A stretch of 64,000 bases of DNA from Mastigias papua (GCA_964019165.1 OZ025267.1:7501-71500); one strand, 5' to 3'; shown: positions 1 through 13,849, counted from the stretch's first letter. Numbers and translations are program-made. The notes: generated by a model from the letters alone, not told the origin.

Positions 1-3000
1 TAGAAACTAATTGTCAAGGCTTAACAATACGAAAGTAGCACAAATTTTGCAGAAATGACGACTAGTTCCTTCGCATTGCAGCCAAAACCTATCTATCCTG
101 ACAATTGACACTATTCAATGCATACTTGCAAGTACCAACTCTGGATGCTTTTTGCAGTAAAGTAAGCCCATTGCTTTTGAACTGCATCCAAAACTGCTGA
201 CAACTGAGACATAGAAGCCAATTTTCTAGGCTTAACAATATGAAAGCAGCACAACTTTTGCAGAAATGAAGTCTAGGTCTTTTGCATTGGAGCACAGGCT
301 GATCTAACCTGAAAGTTGACAATATTCAATGGATACTTGCAAGTACCAACTCTGGATGCCTTTTGCCATACAGTTAGCCCATTGCTTTTGAACAGCAGCC
401 AAAACTGCTGAAAACTCAAACATAGACACTAATTGTCCAGGCGTAACAATACGAAAGTAGCACAAATTTTGTAGATATGAAGACTAGTTCTTTTGCATTG
501 CAGTCAAACCCTATGTAGCCTGAAAGTTGGCAATATTCAATGGATACTTGCAAGTACCAACTCTGGATGCTTTTTGCATGAAAGTAAGCCCATTGCTTTT
601 GAACTGCAGCCAAAACTACTGACAACTCAAACATAGAAACTAATTGTCAAGGCTTAACAATACAAAAGTAGCACAAATTTTGAAGAAATGATGACTAGTT
701 CTTTCGCATTACAACCAAAACCTATCTAACCTGAAAGTTGACAATATTCAATGCATACTTGCAGGTACCAACTCTGGATGCCTTTTGCAGTAAAGTAAGC
801 CTATTGCTTTTGAACTGCATCCAAAACTGCTGACAACTGAGACATAGACGCCAATTTTCTAGGCTTAACAATATGAAAGCAGCACAACTTTTGCAGAAAT
901 GAAGTCTAGGTCGTTTGCATTGGAGCACAAGCTGATCTAACCTGAAAGTTGACAATATTCAATGGATACTTGCAAGTACCAACTCTAGATGCCTTTTGCC
1001 ATACAGTTAGCCCATTGCTTTTGAACAGCAGCCAAAACTACTGAAAACTCACACATAGAAACCAATTGTCCAGGTGTAACACTACGAAAGTAGCACAAAT
1101 GTTGCAGACATGAAGACTAGTTCTTTTGCATTGCAGTCAAACCCTATGTAGCCTGAAAGTTGGCACTATTCAATGGATACTTGCAAGTACCAACTCTGGA
1201 TGCTTTTTGCATGAAAGTAAGCCCATTGCTTTTGAACTGCATCCAAAACTGCTGAAAACTCAAACATAGACACTAATTGTCCAGGCTTAACAATACGAAA
1301 GTAGCACACATTTTGCAGAACTGTAGACTAGTTCTTTCGCATTGCAGCCAAAACCTATCTAACCTGAAAGTTGGCAATATTCAATGCATACTTGCAGGTA
1401 CCAGCTCTGGATGCTTTTTGCATGAAAGTAAGCCCATTGCTTTTGAACTGCATCAACACCTGCTGAAAACTGAGACATAGGAGCCAATTTTCCAGGCTGA
1501 ACAATGAACAAGTAGCACAAATTTTGCAGAAATGAACACTAGCTCTTTCGCATTGCAGCCAAAACCTATCTAACCTGACAGTTGACAATATTTAATGGAC
1601 ACTTGCAAGTACCAACTCTGGATGCTTTTTGCATGAAAGTAAGCCCATTGCTTTTGAACTGCATCCAAAACTGCTGAAAACTCAAACATAGAAACTAATT
1701 GTCCAGGCGTAACAATACGAAAGTAGCACAAATTTTGCAGAAATGAAGACTAGTTCTTTCGCATTGCAGCCAAAACCGATCTAACCTGAAAGTTGGCAAT
1801 ATTCAATGGATACCTGCAAGTACCAACTCTGGATGCTTTTTGCATGAAAGTAAGCCCATTGCTTTGAACTGCATCCAAAACTGCTGACAACTGAGACATA
1901 GGAGCCAATTTTCCAGGCTTAACAATAAAAAAGTAGCACAAGTTTTGCAGAACTATAGACTAGTTCTATCGCATTGCAGCCAAAACCCATCTAACCTGAA
2001 AGTTGACAATATTCAATGCATACTTGCAGGTACCAACTCTGGATGCTTTTGCAGTAAAGTAAGCCCATTGCTTTTGAACTGCATCCAAAACTGCTGACAA
2101 CTGAGACATAGGAGCCAATTTTCCAGGCTTAACAATAAACAAGTAGCACAAATTTTGCAGAAATGAACACTAGTTCTTTCGCATTGCAGCCAAAACCGAT
2201 CTAACCTGAAAGTTGGCAATATTCAATGCATACTTGCAGGTACCAGCTCTGGATGCTTTTTGCATGAAAGTAAGCCCATTGCTTTTGAACTGCATCAAAA
2301 ACTGCTGAAAACTCAAACATAGAAACTAATTGTCCAGGCGTAACAATACGAAAGTAGCACAAATTTTGCAGAAATGAAGACTAGTTCTTTCGCATTGCAG
2401 CCAAAACCGATCTAACCTGAAAGTTGGCAATATTCAATGGATACCTGCAAGTACCAACTCTGGATGCTTTTTGCATGAAAGTAAGCCCATTGCTTTGAAC
2501 TGCATCCAAAACTGCTGACAACTGAGACATAGGAGCCAATTTTCCAGGCTTAACAATAAAAAAGTAGCACAAGTTTTGCAGAACTATAGACTAGTTCTAT
2601 CGCATTGCAGCCAAAACCCATCTAACCTGAAAGTTGACAATATTCAATGCATACTTGCAGGTACCAACTCTGGATGCTTTTGCAGTAAAGTAAGCCCATT
2701 GCTTTTGAACTGCATCCACAACTGCTGACAACTGAGACATAGGAGCCAATTTTCCAGGCTTAACAATAAACAAGTAGCACAAATTTTGCAGAAATGAACA
2801 CTAGTTCTTTCGCATTGCAGCCAAAACCGATCTAACCTGAAAGTTGGCAATATTCAATGCATACTTGCAGGTACCAGCTCTGGATGCTTTTTGCATGAAA
2901 GTAAGCCCATTGCTTTTGAACTGCATCAAAAACTGCTGAAAACTCAAACATAGAAACTAATTGTCCAGGCGTAACAATACGAAAGTAGCACAGATTTTGC

Positions 3001-3240
3001 AGAAATGAAGACTGGTTCTTTCGCATTTCAGCCAAAACCTATCTAACCTGACAGTTGACAGTATTTAATGGATACTTGCAAGTACCAACTCTGGATGCTT
3101 TTTGCATGAAAGTATGCCCATTGCTTTTGAACTGCAGCCAAAACTGCTGACAACTGAGACATAGGAGCCAATTTTCCAGGCTTAACAATACGAAAGTAGC
3201 ACAAATTTTGCAGAAATGAAGACCAGGTCTTTCGCATTGC
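1..3240. repeat. Homogeneous 211-bp satellite monomer array (left edge, open to the left)
   Basis: Consecutive copies of a 211-bp monomer run from the first base. Landmarks in each monomer are gcattgcagccaaaacc, a block around caagtaccaactctggatg, and gtagcacaaattttgcag. Monomers also repeat as trimers: sequence at 89 recurs at 722 (633 bp), and sequence at 1,750 and 1,966 recurs at 2,381 and 2,597 (631 bp). Minus-strand frames stay open for 60-110 codons, but 211 is not a multiple of 3, so the same DNA is read in a different frame in each next monomer; I do not regard these frames as genes. The array continues beyond the window. Confidence 0.95.
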
Positions 3241-5835
3241 AGCCAACACCAATATACAATCAAAGGCACCAATATTCATTGTATACTGACACGTAATACA
3301 ACAGGAAACGTTTCGCAGCAGCAAAATCACCTCATTCCCTTTGCATTGCAACCAAAACTGTAGAGCATTCAAACTCACCACAATTTTACTTCAGATTCAA
3401 ATGATATGACAAAGTGAGAATCTTTGCCAAAAGTAATGCAGTTACATTTACATTGTAGCCAAAATGCTGCAAAGCAAACAACCAACATCAATTGCAGATT
3501 CAAACGTGAAATCTTCCTATAGCCCTGGCAGCTTTTTCCAAAGTGACAAAAAGTTACAATTTACAAAAGTCTGAGTACAGCTAGCAGCAGCTCAATGGCA
3601 CTCCAAATCAACACCACGACAAGGCACCGACAATCCTTCCAGTGATTCACTGTCTCTCAGCGAGTGGTCACGTCATCTTTATTGCACTGTGGACAGTCAC
3701 TGTCCTGTCTATAGCCGTTGCCGATTCTTTCTCATTCCATATCTCTTTCCTCACAATCATTCCATTCTCCCTCTCACAAAATCACAAGCACAAAATCACA
3801 AGCACAAAACCACAAACACAAAACAGCCACAACAGCTCAATAACATGTTACTCAACACACATCACATTTATCAATTAACTACTGCTATCTGCTACTACAT
3901 ACAATAACTACAGACAGCTACCAACCAATTACAACTGCAGCTCATACCTCCAATACATAAATGAGTACACAGATAATGGAGTAAATAGATTAGTAGATAA
4001 GTGAACAACTCATCCATACCTGACACCATTAGCTTGTTTCCTTGAAACCAATTGTGCTCCATCTTCACTTCCATATTCACTTCCAACTCCAGTTCCATCT
4101 CAAATAGAACATATCCTGCTCCAGTTCTATCATGATCTAAAACAACTGGAAACCATTTGACAACACCAAAAACATACAGTTCGAACACTCAAATACACTT
4201 ACCTCTAGAAATTCAGCTTATCCACTGCTCCGTCAAGTAATGCTTTCTTATCCTACACAGTCTTACAGCAACTCCACGCGAAATGTGGTATGAAACTCGA
4301 GCTCAATGCCACGACAACGCACTGTTCATCTACTTTGTCATTTACGGTCTCTCAGCAATTGGTCTCATATTCACTGCACTATGCACCGTCAACATCTCTT
4401 TCTGTGGCCGATTCTTTCTCATTCCATATCTCTCTCCTCACAATCATTCCACTCGCACTCTCACAAGGTCACAAACACAAAACAAGCATAGTAACTCATA
4501 AACACACTACAGAGCACGTCACATTTATCTAACAATTATCTTTTGTTTTCAAGTACACATTGAAACCCCAATAAATATATAAAAACATAAATAGATAAAT
4601 AACAATAATGCATACCAAGCAGCACTTAGTCTTCTCCTTCAAATAACTTGTGTTCCCTCTCTGGTTAAAGTACTGTGCAGAAAGGAGCAGCACCAATAGC
4701 CAGTGGAACTAATCAATGATGATGCTAAATTTCGGCTGTCTTGCATTTGCAGCTCTGTCTTGTAGACAACGTTAAGGTCCTTTAGCCTTGTTTCATTGAC
4801 GACCTCATGCACTGCACCATGGTGTAAGTAACCCAGTATGGGAGGCTGTCTGGGTGCTACACCTTGCCCAAGGGTGACCCAGCACAGCAGCACTTAAGAG
4901 GTAGTGACATTCTCCTCAAAGCCCCAGTACTCGTCAACTAGGGCTGTGCTGCCGGATGTAGTTTAATGTCATACCCAGGACTAGATCAACTGATACAAAT
5001 TGAAAATCACCAAATGTCATCTAAGATTAACATTAACAAGATATGGAACTTTTCCCAAAGCACCAAGCCTACTAAAGTGGTATTTGTATCCCAAAGCGAT
5101 TAAAACTAAACATTACTGATAACTATTGCAGATTGGAAAACTTCCACAAAATAAGAAATTTGTCCAGAAAAAGTTCAGGCACTGTTTTGCTATTGTACCC
5201 AAAACTCATGAACATTGACAAGTAGCAATATGTTTTGCAGACTAAACACACTACTACGGTAGGACACCGTTTGCAGAAACGAGGACTACTTCTCTTGCGC
5301 TGACGCCAAACCCAATATCAAATCAAAGCTACCAATATTTAGTGTAACTTGAAAAGCAAACAACCAACAACAACGTTTTCCTACAAAGTTAGCCCATTGC
5401 TTTTCAATTGCACCCAAAACTGCTGACAACTGGTATGTACCAATAATTATTTCAGACCAAACAATACGACGACAGTAGCACAAATTTTCCACAAACAACA
5501 ACCAGTTCTGTTCAATTGCAGCTACAACCAATCTAACCTGATAGCTAACAATATTTATTGTATACTGACGAGTACGACATCTTGACACTTTTAGCATGAA
5601 AGTAAGTCCAATGATATTTAACTGCATCCAAAACTGCTGAAAACTTAACTACAGAAATTTACTTTTCCAGGCAAAACAATACGAAAGTAGCCACACTTTT
5701 TCAGATACAAAGACAAGTTCTTTTCCATTGCAGCTAAAACCAATCTAAACTGATAGCTAACAATATTTATTGTATACTAACGAGTACGACATCTTGACAC
5801 TTTTAGCATGAAAGTAAGTTCAATGCTATTGAACT
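3241..5835. repeat. Satellite spacer, copy A (2.6 kb)
   Basis: First of five nearly identical non-monomer segments. Its outer parts (about 3,241-3,500 and 5,100-5,835) are strongly diverged monomers. The middle is different and contains an internal duplication: the block at 3,720-3,800 (cgattctttctcattcc onward) recurs at 4,410-4,480, about 690 bp later. Copy A carries a 14-bp tandem repeat of aaaatcacaagcac near 3,779, shared only with copy D. Short minus-strand ORFs (97 codons ending at 3,895; 84 codons at 4,893-4,639) resemble no family I know. GTATG/GTAAG donor-like sites occur on the minus strand. No rRNA or tRNA is visible. Confidence 0.9.
4850..4981 (-). other. Structured block resembling a retrotransposon 5' end (spacer A)
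   Basis: Read on the minus strand from 4,981, the first 30 bases match the 5' end of the element at 58,054 at 28 of 30 positions (gtcctgggtatgacat...catccgg). About 100 bases on, a second block (cacccttgggcaaggtg) matches 58,141-58,157 and can fold into a CACC/GGTG hairpin. Between them CAGCACAGC and GCTGTGCTG pair perfectly over 9 bp. In the element at 58,054 the equivalent interval carries a different pairing stem (CCGGTTGTGG with CCACAACGG). It is therefore either a captured 5' UTR or an independent copy of the same structured RNA. Whether it is transcribed cannot be seen. Confidence 0.6.
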
Positions 5836-6575
5836 GCATCCAAAACTGCTGAAAACTCAAACATAGACGCCAATTTTCCAGGCTTAACAATACGAAAGTA
5901 GCACAAATTTTGCAGAAATGAAGACTAGTTCTTTCGCATTGCAGCCAAAACCGATCTAACCTGAAAGTTGGCAATATTCAATGGATACCTGCAAGTACCA
6001 ACTCTGGATGCTTTTTGCATGAAAGTAAGCCCATTGCTTTTGAACTGCAGCCAAAACTGCTGACAACTGAGACATAGGAGCCAATTTTCCAGGCTTAACG
6101 ATAAACAAGTAGCACAAATTTTGCAGAAATGAACACTAGTTCTTTCGCATTGCAGCCAAAACCGATCTAACCTGAAAGTTGGCAATATTCAATGGATACC
6201 TGCAAGTACCAACTCTGGATGCTTTTTGCATGAAAGTAAGCCCATTGCTTTTGAACTGCATCAAAAACTGCTGAAAACTCAAACATAGAAACTAATTGTC
6301 CAGGCGTAACAATACGAAAGTAGCACAGATTTTGTAGAAATGAAGACTGGTTCTTTCGCATTTCAGCCAAAACCTATCTAACCTGACAGTTGACAGTATT
6401 TAATGGATACTTGCAAGTACCAACTCTGGATGCTTTTTGCATGAAAGTATGCCCATTGCTTTTGAACTGCAGCCAAAACTGCTGACAACTGAGACATAGG
6501 AGCCAATTTTCCAGGCTTAACAATACGAAAGTAGCACAAATTTTGCAGAAATGAAGACCAGGTCTTTCGCATTGC
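5836..6575. repeat. 211-bp monomers between spacers A and B
   Basis: About 3.5 homogeneous monomers separate two spacer copies. Parts recur 6,642 bp later (5,777-6,370 with 12,419-13,012) and parts 7,274 bp later (6,167-6,716 with 13,441-13,990). Confidence 0.9.
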
Positions 6576-9155
6576 AGCCAACACCAATATACAATCAAAG
6601 GCACCAATATTCATTGTATACTGACACGTAATACAACAGGAAACGTTTCGCAGCAGCAAAATCACCTCATTCCCTTTGCATTGCAACCAAAACTGTAGAG
6701 CATTCAAACTCACCACAATTTTACTTCAGATTCAAATGATATGACAAAGTGAGAATCTTTGCCAAAAGTAATGCAGTTACATTTACATTGTAGCCAAAAT
6801 GCTGCAAAGCAAACAACCAACATCAATTGCAGATTCAAACGTGAAATCTTCCTATAGCCCTGGCAGCTTTTTCCAAAGTGACAAAAAGTTACAATTTACA
6901 AAAGTCTGAGTACAGCTAACAGCAGCTCAATGGCACTCCAAATCAACACCACGACAAGGCACCGACAATCCGTCCAGTGATTCACTGTCTCTCAGCGAGT
7001 GGTCACGTCATCTTTATTGCACTGTGGACAGTCACTGTCCTGTCTATTGCCGTTGCCGATTCTTTCTCATTCCATATCTCTTTCCTCACAATCATTCCAT
7101 TCTCCCTCTCACAAAATCACAAGCACAAAACCACAAACACAAAACAGCCACAACAGCTCAATAACATGTTACTCAACACACATCACATTTATCAATTAAC
7201 TACTGCTATCTGCTACTACATACAATAACTACAGACAGCTACCAACTAATTACAACTGCAGCTCATACCTCCAATACATAAATGAGTACACAGATAATGG
7301 AGTAAATAGATTAGTAGATAAGTGAACAACTCATCCATACCTGACACCATTAGCTTGTTTCCTTGAAACCAATTGTGCTCCATCTTCACTTCCATATTCA
7401 CTTCCAACTCCAGTTCCATCTCAAATAGAACATATCCTGCTCCAGTTCTATCATGATCTAAAACAACTGGAAACCATTTGACAACACCAAAAACATACAG
7501 TTCGAACACTCAAATACATTTACCTCTAGAAATTCAGCTTATCCACTGCTCCGTCAAGTAATGCTTTCTTATCCTACACAGTCTTACAGCAACTCCACGC
7601 GAAATGTGGTATGAAACTCGAGCTCAATGCCACGACAACGCACTGTTCATCTACTTTGTCATTTACGGTCTCTCAGCAATTGGTCTCATATTCACTGCAC
7701 TATGCACCGTCAACATCTCTTTCTGTGGCCGATTCTTTCTCATTCCATATCTCTCTCCTCACAATCATTCCACTCGCACTCTCACAAGGTCACAAACACA
7801 AAACAAGCATAGTAACTCATAAACACACTACAGAGCACGTCACATTTATCTAACAATTATCTTTTGTTTTCAAGTACACATTGAAACCCCAATAAATATA
7901 TAAAAACATAAATAGATAAATAACAATAATGCATACCAAGCAGCACTTAGTCTTCTCCTTCAAATAACTTGTGTTCCCTCTCTGGTTAAAGTACTGTGCA
8001 GAAAGGAGCAGCACCAATAGCCAGTGGAACTAATCAATGATGATGCTAAATTTCGGCTGTCTTGCATTTGCAGCTCTGTCTTGTAGACAACGTTAAGGTC
8101 CTTTAGCCTTGTTTCATTGACGACCTCATGCACTGCACCATGGTGTAAGTAACCCAGTATGGGAGGCTGTCTGGGTGCTACACCTTGCCCAAGGGTGACC
8201 CAGCACAGCAGCACTTAAGAGGTAGTGACATTCTCCTCAAAGCCCCAGTACTCGTCAACTAGGGCTGTGCTGCCGGATGTAGTTTAATGTCATACCCAGG
8301 ACTAGATCAACTGATACAAATTGAAAATCACCAAATGTCATCTAAGATTAACATTAACAAGATATGGAACTTTTCCCAAAGCACCAAGCCTACTAAAGTG
8401 GTATTTGTATCCCAAAGCGATTAAAACTAAACATTACTGATAACTATTGCAGATTGGAAAACTTCCACAAAATAAGAAATTTGTCCAGAAAAAGTTCAGG
8501 CACTGTTTTGCTATTGTACCCAAAACTCATGAACATTGACAAGTAGCAATATGTTTTGCAGACTAAACACACTACTACGGTAGGACACCGTTTGCAGAAA
8601 CGAGGACTACTTCTCTTGCGCTGACGCCAAACCCAATATCAAATCAAAGCTACCAATATTTAGTGTAACTTGAAAGGCAAACAACCAACAATAACGTTTT
8701 CCTACAAAGTTAGCCCATTGCTTTTCAATTGCACCCACAACTGCTGACAACTGGTATGTACCAATAATTATTTCAGACCAAACAATACGACGACGGTAGC
8801 ACAAATTTTCCACAAACAACAACCAGTTCTGTTCAATTGCAGCTAAAACCAATCTAACCTGATAGCTAACAATATTTATTGTATACTGACGAGTATGACA
8901 TCTTGACACTTTTAGCATGAAAGTAAGTCCAATGATATTTAACTGCATCCAAAACTGCTGAAAACTTAACTACAGAAATTTACTTTTCCAGGCAAAACAA
9001 TACGAAAGTAGCCACACTTTTTCAGATACAAAGACAAGTTCTTTTCCATTGCAGCTAAAACCAATCTAAACTGATAGCTAACAATATTTATTGTATACTA
9101 ACGAGTACGACATCTTGACACTTTTAGCATGAAAGTAAGTTCAATGCTATTGAAC
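6576..9155. repeat. Satellite spacer, copy B
   Basis: It starts 3,335 bp after copy A with the same bases. It lacks the 14-bp repeat of copies A and D. In its right part it has the 'Y' variants (for example aaaggcaaacaaccaacaat near 8,674, and tatgacatc near 8,894) shared with copy D but not with A, C or E. Confidence 0.9.
8171..8302 (-). other. Structured block resembling a retrotransposon 5' end (spacer B)
   Basis: Same block as in spacer A, 3,321 bp further on. Confidence 0.6.
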
Positions 9156-9896
9156 TGCATCCAAAACTGCTAAAAACTCAAACATAGAAGCCAATTTTCC
9201 AGGCTTAACAATACGAAAGTAGCACAAATTTTGCAGAAATGAAGACTAGTTCTTTCGCATTGCAGCCAAAACCGATCTAACCTGAAAGTTGGCAATAATC
9301 AATGCATACTTGCAGGTACCAACTCTGGACGCTTTTTGCAGTAAAATAAGCCCATTGCTTTTGAGCTGCAGCCAAAACTACTGACAACTGAGACATAGGA
9401 GCCAATTTTCCAGGCTTAACAATTAAAAAGTAGCACAAATTTTGCAGAACTGTAGACTAGTTCTTTCGCATTGCAGCCAAAACCGATCTAACCTGAAAGT
9501 TGGCAATATTCAATGCATACTTGCAGGTACCAGCTCTGGATGCTTTTTGCATGAAAGTAAGCCCATTGCTTTTGAACTGCATCAAAAACTGCTGAAAACT
9601 GAGACATAGGAGCCAATTTTCCAGGCTGAACAATGAACAAGTAGCACAAATTTTGCAGAAATGAACACTAGTTCTTTCGCATTGCAGCCAAAACCGATCT
9701 AACCTGACAGTTGACAATATTTAATGGATACTTGCAAGTACCAACTCTGGATGCTTTTTGCATGAAAGTATGCCCATTGCTTTTGAACTGCAGCCAAAAC
9801 TGCTGACAACTGAGACATAGGAGCCGATTTTCCAGGCTTAACAATACGAAAGTAGCACAAATTTTGCAGAAATGAAGACCAGGTCTTTCGCATTGC
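9156..9896. repeat. 211-bp monomers between spacers B and C
   Basis: About 3.5 monomers. This stretch, including its variants, recurs 7,288 bp later at 16,444-17,184. Confidence 0.9.
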
Positions 9897-12476
9897 AGCC
9901 AACACCAATATACAATCAAAGGCACCAATATTCATTGTATACTGACACGTAATACAACAGGAAACGTTTCGCAGCAGCAAAATCACCTCATTCCCTTTGC
10001 ATTGCAACCAAAACTGTAGAGCATTCAAACTCACCACAATTTTACTTCAGATTCAAATGATATGACAAAGTGAGAATCTTTGCCAAAAGTAATGCAGTTA
10101 CATTTACATTGTAGCCAAAATGCTGCAAAGCAAACAACCAACATCAATTGCAGATTCAAACGTGAAATCTTCCTATAGCCCTGGCAGCTTTTTCCAAAGT
10201 GACAAAAAGTTACAATTTACAAAAGTCTGAGTACAGCTAACAGCAGCTCAATGGCACTCCAAATCAACACCACGACAAGGCACCGACAATCCGTCCAGTG
10301 ATTCACTGTCTCTCAGCGAGTGGTCACGTCATCTTTATTGCACTGTGGACAGTCACTGTCCTGTCTATTGCCGTTGCCGATTCTTTCTCATTCCATATCT
10401 CTTTCCTCACAATCATTCCATTCTCCCTCTCACAAAATCACAAGCACAAAACCACAAACACAAAACAGCCACAACAGCTCAATAACATGTTACTCAACAC
10501 ACATCACATTTATCAATTAACTACTGCTATCTGCTACTACATACAATAACTACAGACAGCTACCAACCAATTACAACTGCAGCTCATACCTCCAATACAT
10601 AAATGAGTACACAGATAATGGAGTAAATAGATTAGTAGATAAGTGAACAACTCATCCATACCTGACACCATTAGCTTGTTTCCTTGAAACCAATTGTGCT
10701 CCATTTTCACTTCCATATTCACTTCCAACTCCAGTTCCATCTCAAATAGAACATATCCTGCTCCAGTTCTATCATGATCTAAAACAACTGGAAACCATTT
10801 GACAACACCAAAAACATACAGTTCGAACACTCAAATACACTTACCTCTAGAAATTCAGCTTATCCACTGCTCCGTCAAGTAATGCTTTCTTATCCTACAC
10901 AGTCTTACAGCAACTCCACGCGAAATGTGGTATGAAACTCGAGCTCAATGCCACGACAACGCACTGTTCATCTACTTTGTCATTTACGGTCTCTCAGCAA
11001 TTGGTCTCATATTCACTGCACTATGCACCGTCAACATCTCTTTCTGTGGCCGATTCTTTCTCATTCCATATCTCTCTCCTCACAATCATTCCACTCGCAC
11101 TCTCACAAGGTCACAAACACAAAACAAGCATAGTAACTCATAAACACACTACAGAGCACGTCACATTTATCTAACAATTATCTTTTGTTTTCAAGTAAAC
11201 ATTGAAACCCCAATAAATATATAAAAACATAGATAGATAAATAACAATAATGCATACCAAGCAGCACTTAGTCTTCTCCTTCAAATAACTTGTGTTCCCT
11301 CTCTGGTTAAAGTACTGTGCAGAAAGGAGCAGCACCAATAGCCAGTGGAACTAATCAATGATGATGCTAAATTTCGGCTGTCTTGCATTTGCAGCTCTGT
11401 CTTGTAGACAACGTTAAGGTCCTTTAGCCTTGTTTCATTGACGACCTCATGCACTGCACCATGGTGTAAGTAACCCAGTATGGGAGGCTGTCTGGGTGCT
11501 ACACCTTGCCCAAGGGTGACCCAGCACAGCAGCACTTAAGAGGTAGTGACATTCTCCTCAAAGCCCCAGTACTCGTCAACTAGGGCTGTGCTGCCGGATG
11601 TAGTTTAATGTCATACCCAGGACTAGATCAACTGATACAAATTGAAAATCACCAAATGTCATCTAAGATTAACATTAACAAGATATGGAACTTTTCCCAA
11701 AGCACCAAGCCTACTAAAGTGGTATTTGTATCCCAAAGCGATTAAAACTAAACATTACTGATAACTATTGCAGATTGGAAAACTTCCACAAAATAAGAAA
11801 TTTGTCCAGAAAAAGTTCAGGCACTGTTTTGCTATTGTACCCAAAACTCATGAACATTGACAAGTAGCAATATGTTTTGCAGACTAAACACACTACTACG
11901 GTAGGACACCGTTTGCAGAAACGAGGACTACTTCTCTTGCGCTGACGCCAATCCCAATATCAAATCAAAGCTACCAATATTTAGTGTAACTTGAAAAGCA
12001 AACAACCAACAACAACGTTTTCCTACAAAGTTAGCCCATTGCTTTTCAATTGCACCCAAAACTGCTGACAACTGGTATGTACCAATAATTATTTCAGACC
12101 AAACAATACGACGACAGTAGCACAAATTTTCCACAAACAACAACCAGTTCTGTTCAATTGCAGCTAAAACCAATCTAACCTGATAGCTAACAATATTTAT
12201 TGTATACTGACGAGTACGACATCTTGACACTTTTAGCATGAAAGTAAGTCCAATGATATTTAACTGCATCCAAAACTGCTGAAAACTTAACTACAGAAAT
12301 TTACTTTTCCAGGCAAAACAATACGAAAGTAGCCACACTTTTTCAGATACAAAGACAAGTTCTTTTCCATTGCAGCTAAAACCAATCTAAACTGATAGCT
12401 AACAATATTTATTGTATACTAACGAGTACGACATCTTGACACTTTTAGCATGAAAGTAAGTTCAATGCTATTGAAC
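9897..12476. repeat. Satellite spacer, copy C
   Basis: It starts 3,321 bp after copy B and matches copies B and E in lacking the 14-bp repeat. Private differences include ccattttcactt near 10,702 in place of ccatcttcactt in the other copies, and atagatagat near 11,230. Confidence 0.9.
11492..11623 (-). other. Structured block resembling a retrotransposon 5' end (spacer C)
   Basis: Same block as in spacer A, 6,642 bp further on. Confidence 0.6.
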
Positions 12477-13849
12477 TGCATCCAAAACTGCTGAAAACTC
12501 AAACATAGACGCCAATTTTCCAGGCTTAACAATACGAAAGTAGCACAAATTTTGCAGAAATGAAGACTAGTTCTTTCGCATTGCAGCCAAAACCGATCTA
12601 ACCTGAAAGTTGGCAATATTCAATGGATACCTGCAAGTACCAACTCTGGATGCTTTTTGCATGAAAGTAAGCCCATTGCTTTTGAACTGCATCCAAAACT
12701 GCTGACAACTGAGACATAGGAGCCAATTTTCCAGGCTTAACGATAAACAAGTAGCACAAATTTTGCAGAAATGAACACTAGTTCTTTCGCATTGCAGCCA
12801 AAACCGATCTAACCTGAAAGTTGGCAATATTCAATGGATACCTGCAAGTACCAACTCTGGATGCTTTTTGCATGAAAGTAAGCCCATTGCTTTTGAACTG
12901 CATCAAAAACTGCTGAAAACTCAAACATAGAAACTAATTGTCCAGGCGTAACAATACGAAAGTAGCACAGATTTTGTAGAAATGAAGACTGGTTCTTTCG
13001 CATTTCAGCCAAAACCTATCTAACCTGACAGTTGACAGTATTTGATGGATACTTGCAAGTACCAACTCTGGATGCTTTTTGCATGAAAGTATGCCCATTG
13101 CTTTTGAACTGCATCCAAAACTGCTGACAACTGAGACATAGGAGCCAATTTTCCAGGCTTAACAATAAAAAAGTAGCACAAGTTTTGCAGAACTATAGAC
13201 TAGTTCTTTCGCATTGCAGCCAAAACCGATCTAACCTGAAAGTTGACAATATTCAATGCATACTTGCAGGTACCAACTCTGGATGCTTTTGCAGTAAAGT
13301 AAGCCCATTGCTTTTGAACTGCATCCAAAACTGCTGACAACTGAGACATAGGAGCCAATTTTCCAGGCTTAACGATAAACAAGTAGCACAAATTTTGCAG
13401 AAATGAACACTAGTTCTTTCACATTGCAGCCAAAACCGATCTAACCTGAAAGTTGGCAATATTCAATGGATACCTGCAAGTACCAACTCTGGATGCTTTT
13501 TGCATGAAAGTAAGCCCATTGCTTTTGAACTGCATCAAAAACTGCTGAAAACTCAAACATAGAAACTAATTGTCCAGGCGTAACAATACGAAAGTAGCAC
13601 AGATTTTGCAGAAATGAAGACTGGTTCTTTCGCATTTCAGCCAAAACCTATCTAACCTGACAGTTGACAGTATTTAATGGATACTTGCAAGTACCAACTC
13701 TGGATGCTTTTTGCATGAAAGTATGCCCATTGCTTTTGAACTGCAGCCAAAACTGCTGACAACTGAGACATAGGAGCCAATTTTCCAGGCTTAACAATAC
13801 GAAAGTAGCACAAATTTTGCAGAAATGAAGACCAGGTCTTTCGCATTGC
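12477..13849. repeat. 211-bp monomers between spacers C and D, with an extra trimer
   Basis: This monomer block is about 632 bp (three monomers) longer than the other inter-spacer blocks. It explains the 3,953-bp distance between copies C and D. The extra trimer is visible as 12,809-13,012 recurring at 13,441-13,644. Confidence 0.9.

Noticed and set aside
4835..4860. Similarity of atgggaggctgtctggg to the 5S rRNA box C region
   Set aside because: No box A or intermediate element and no 5S-like length. It overlaps the block shared with the P7/P8 5' UTR, so a 5S-derived origin cannot be supported from this alone.
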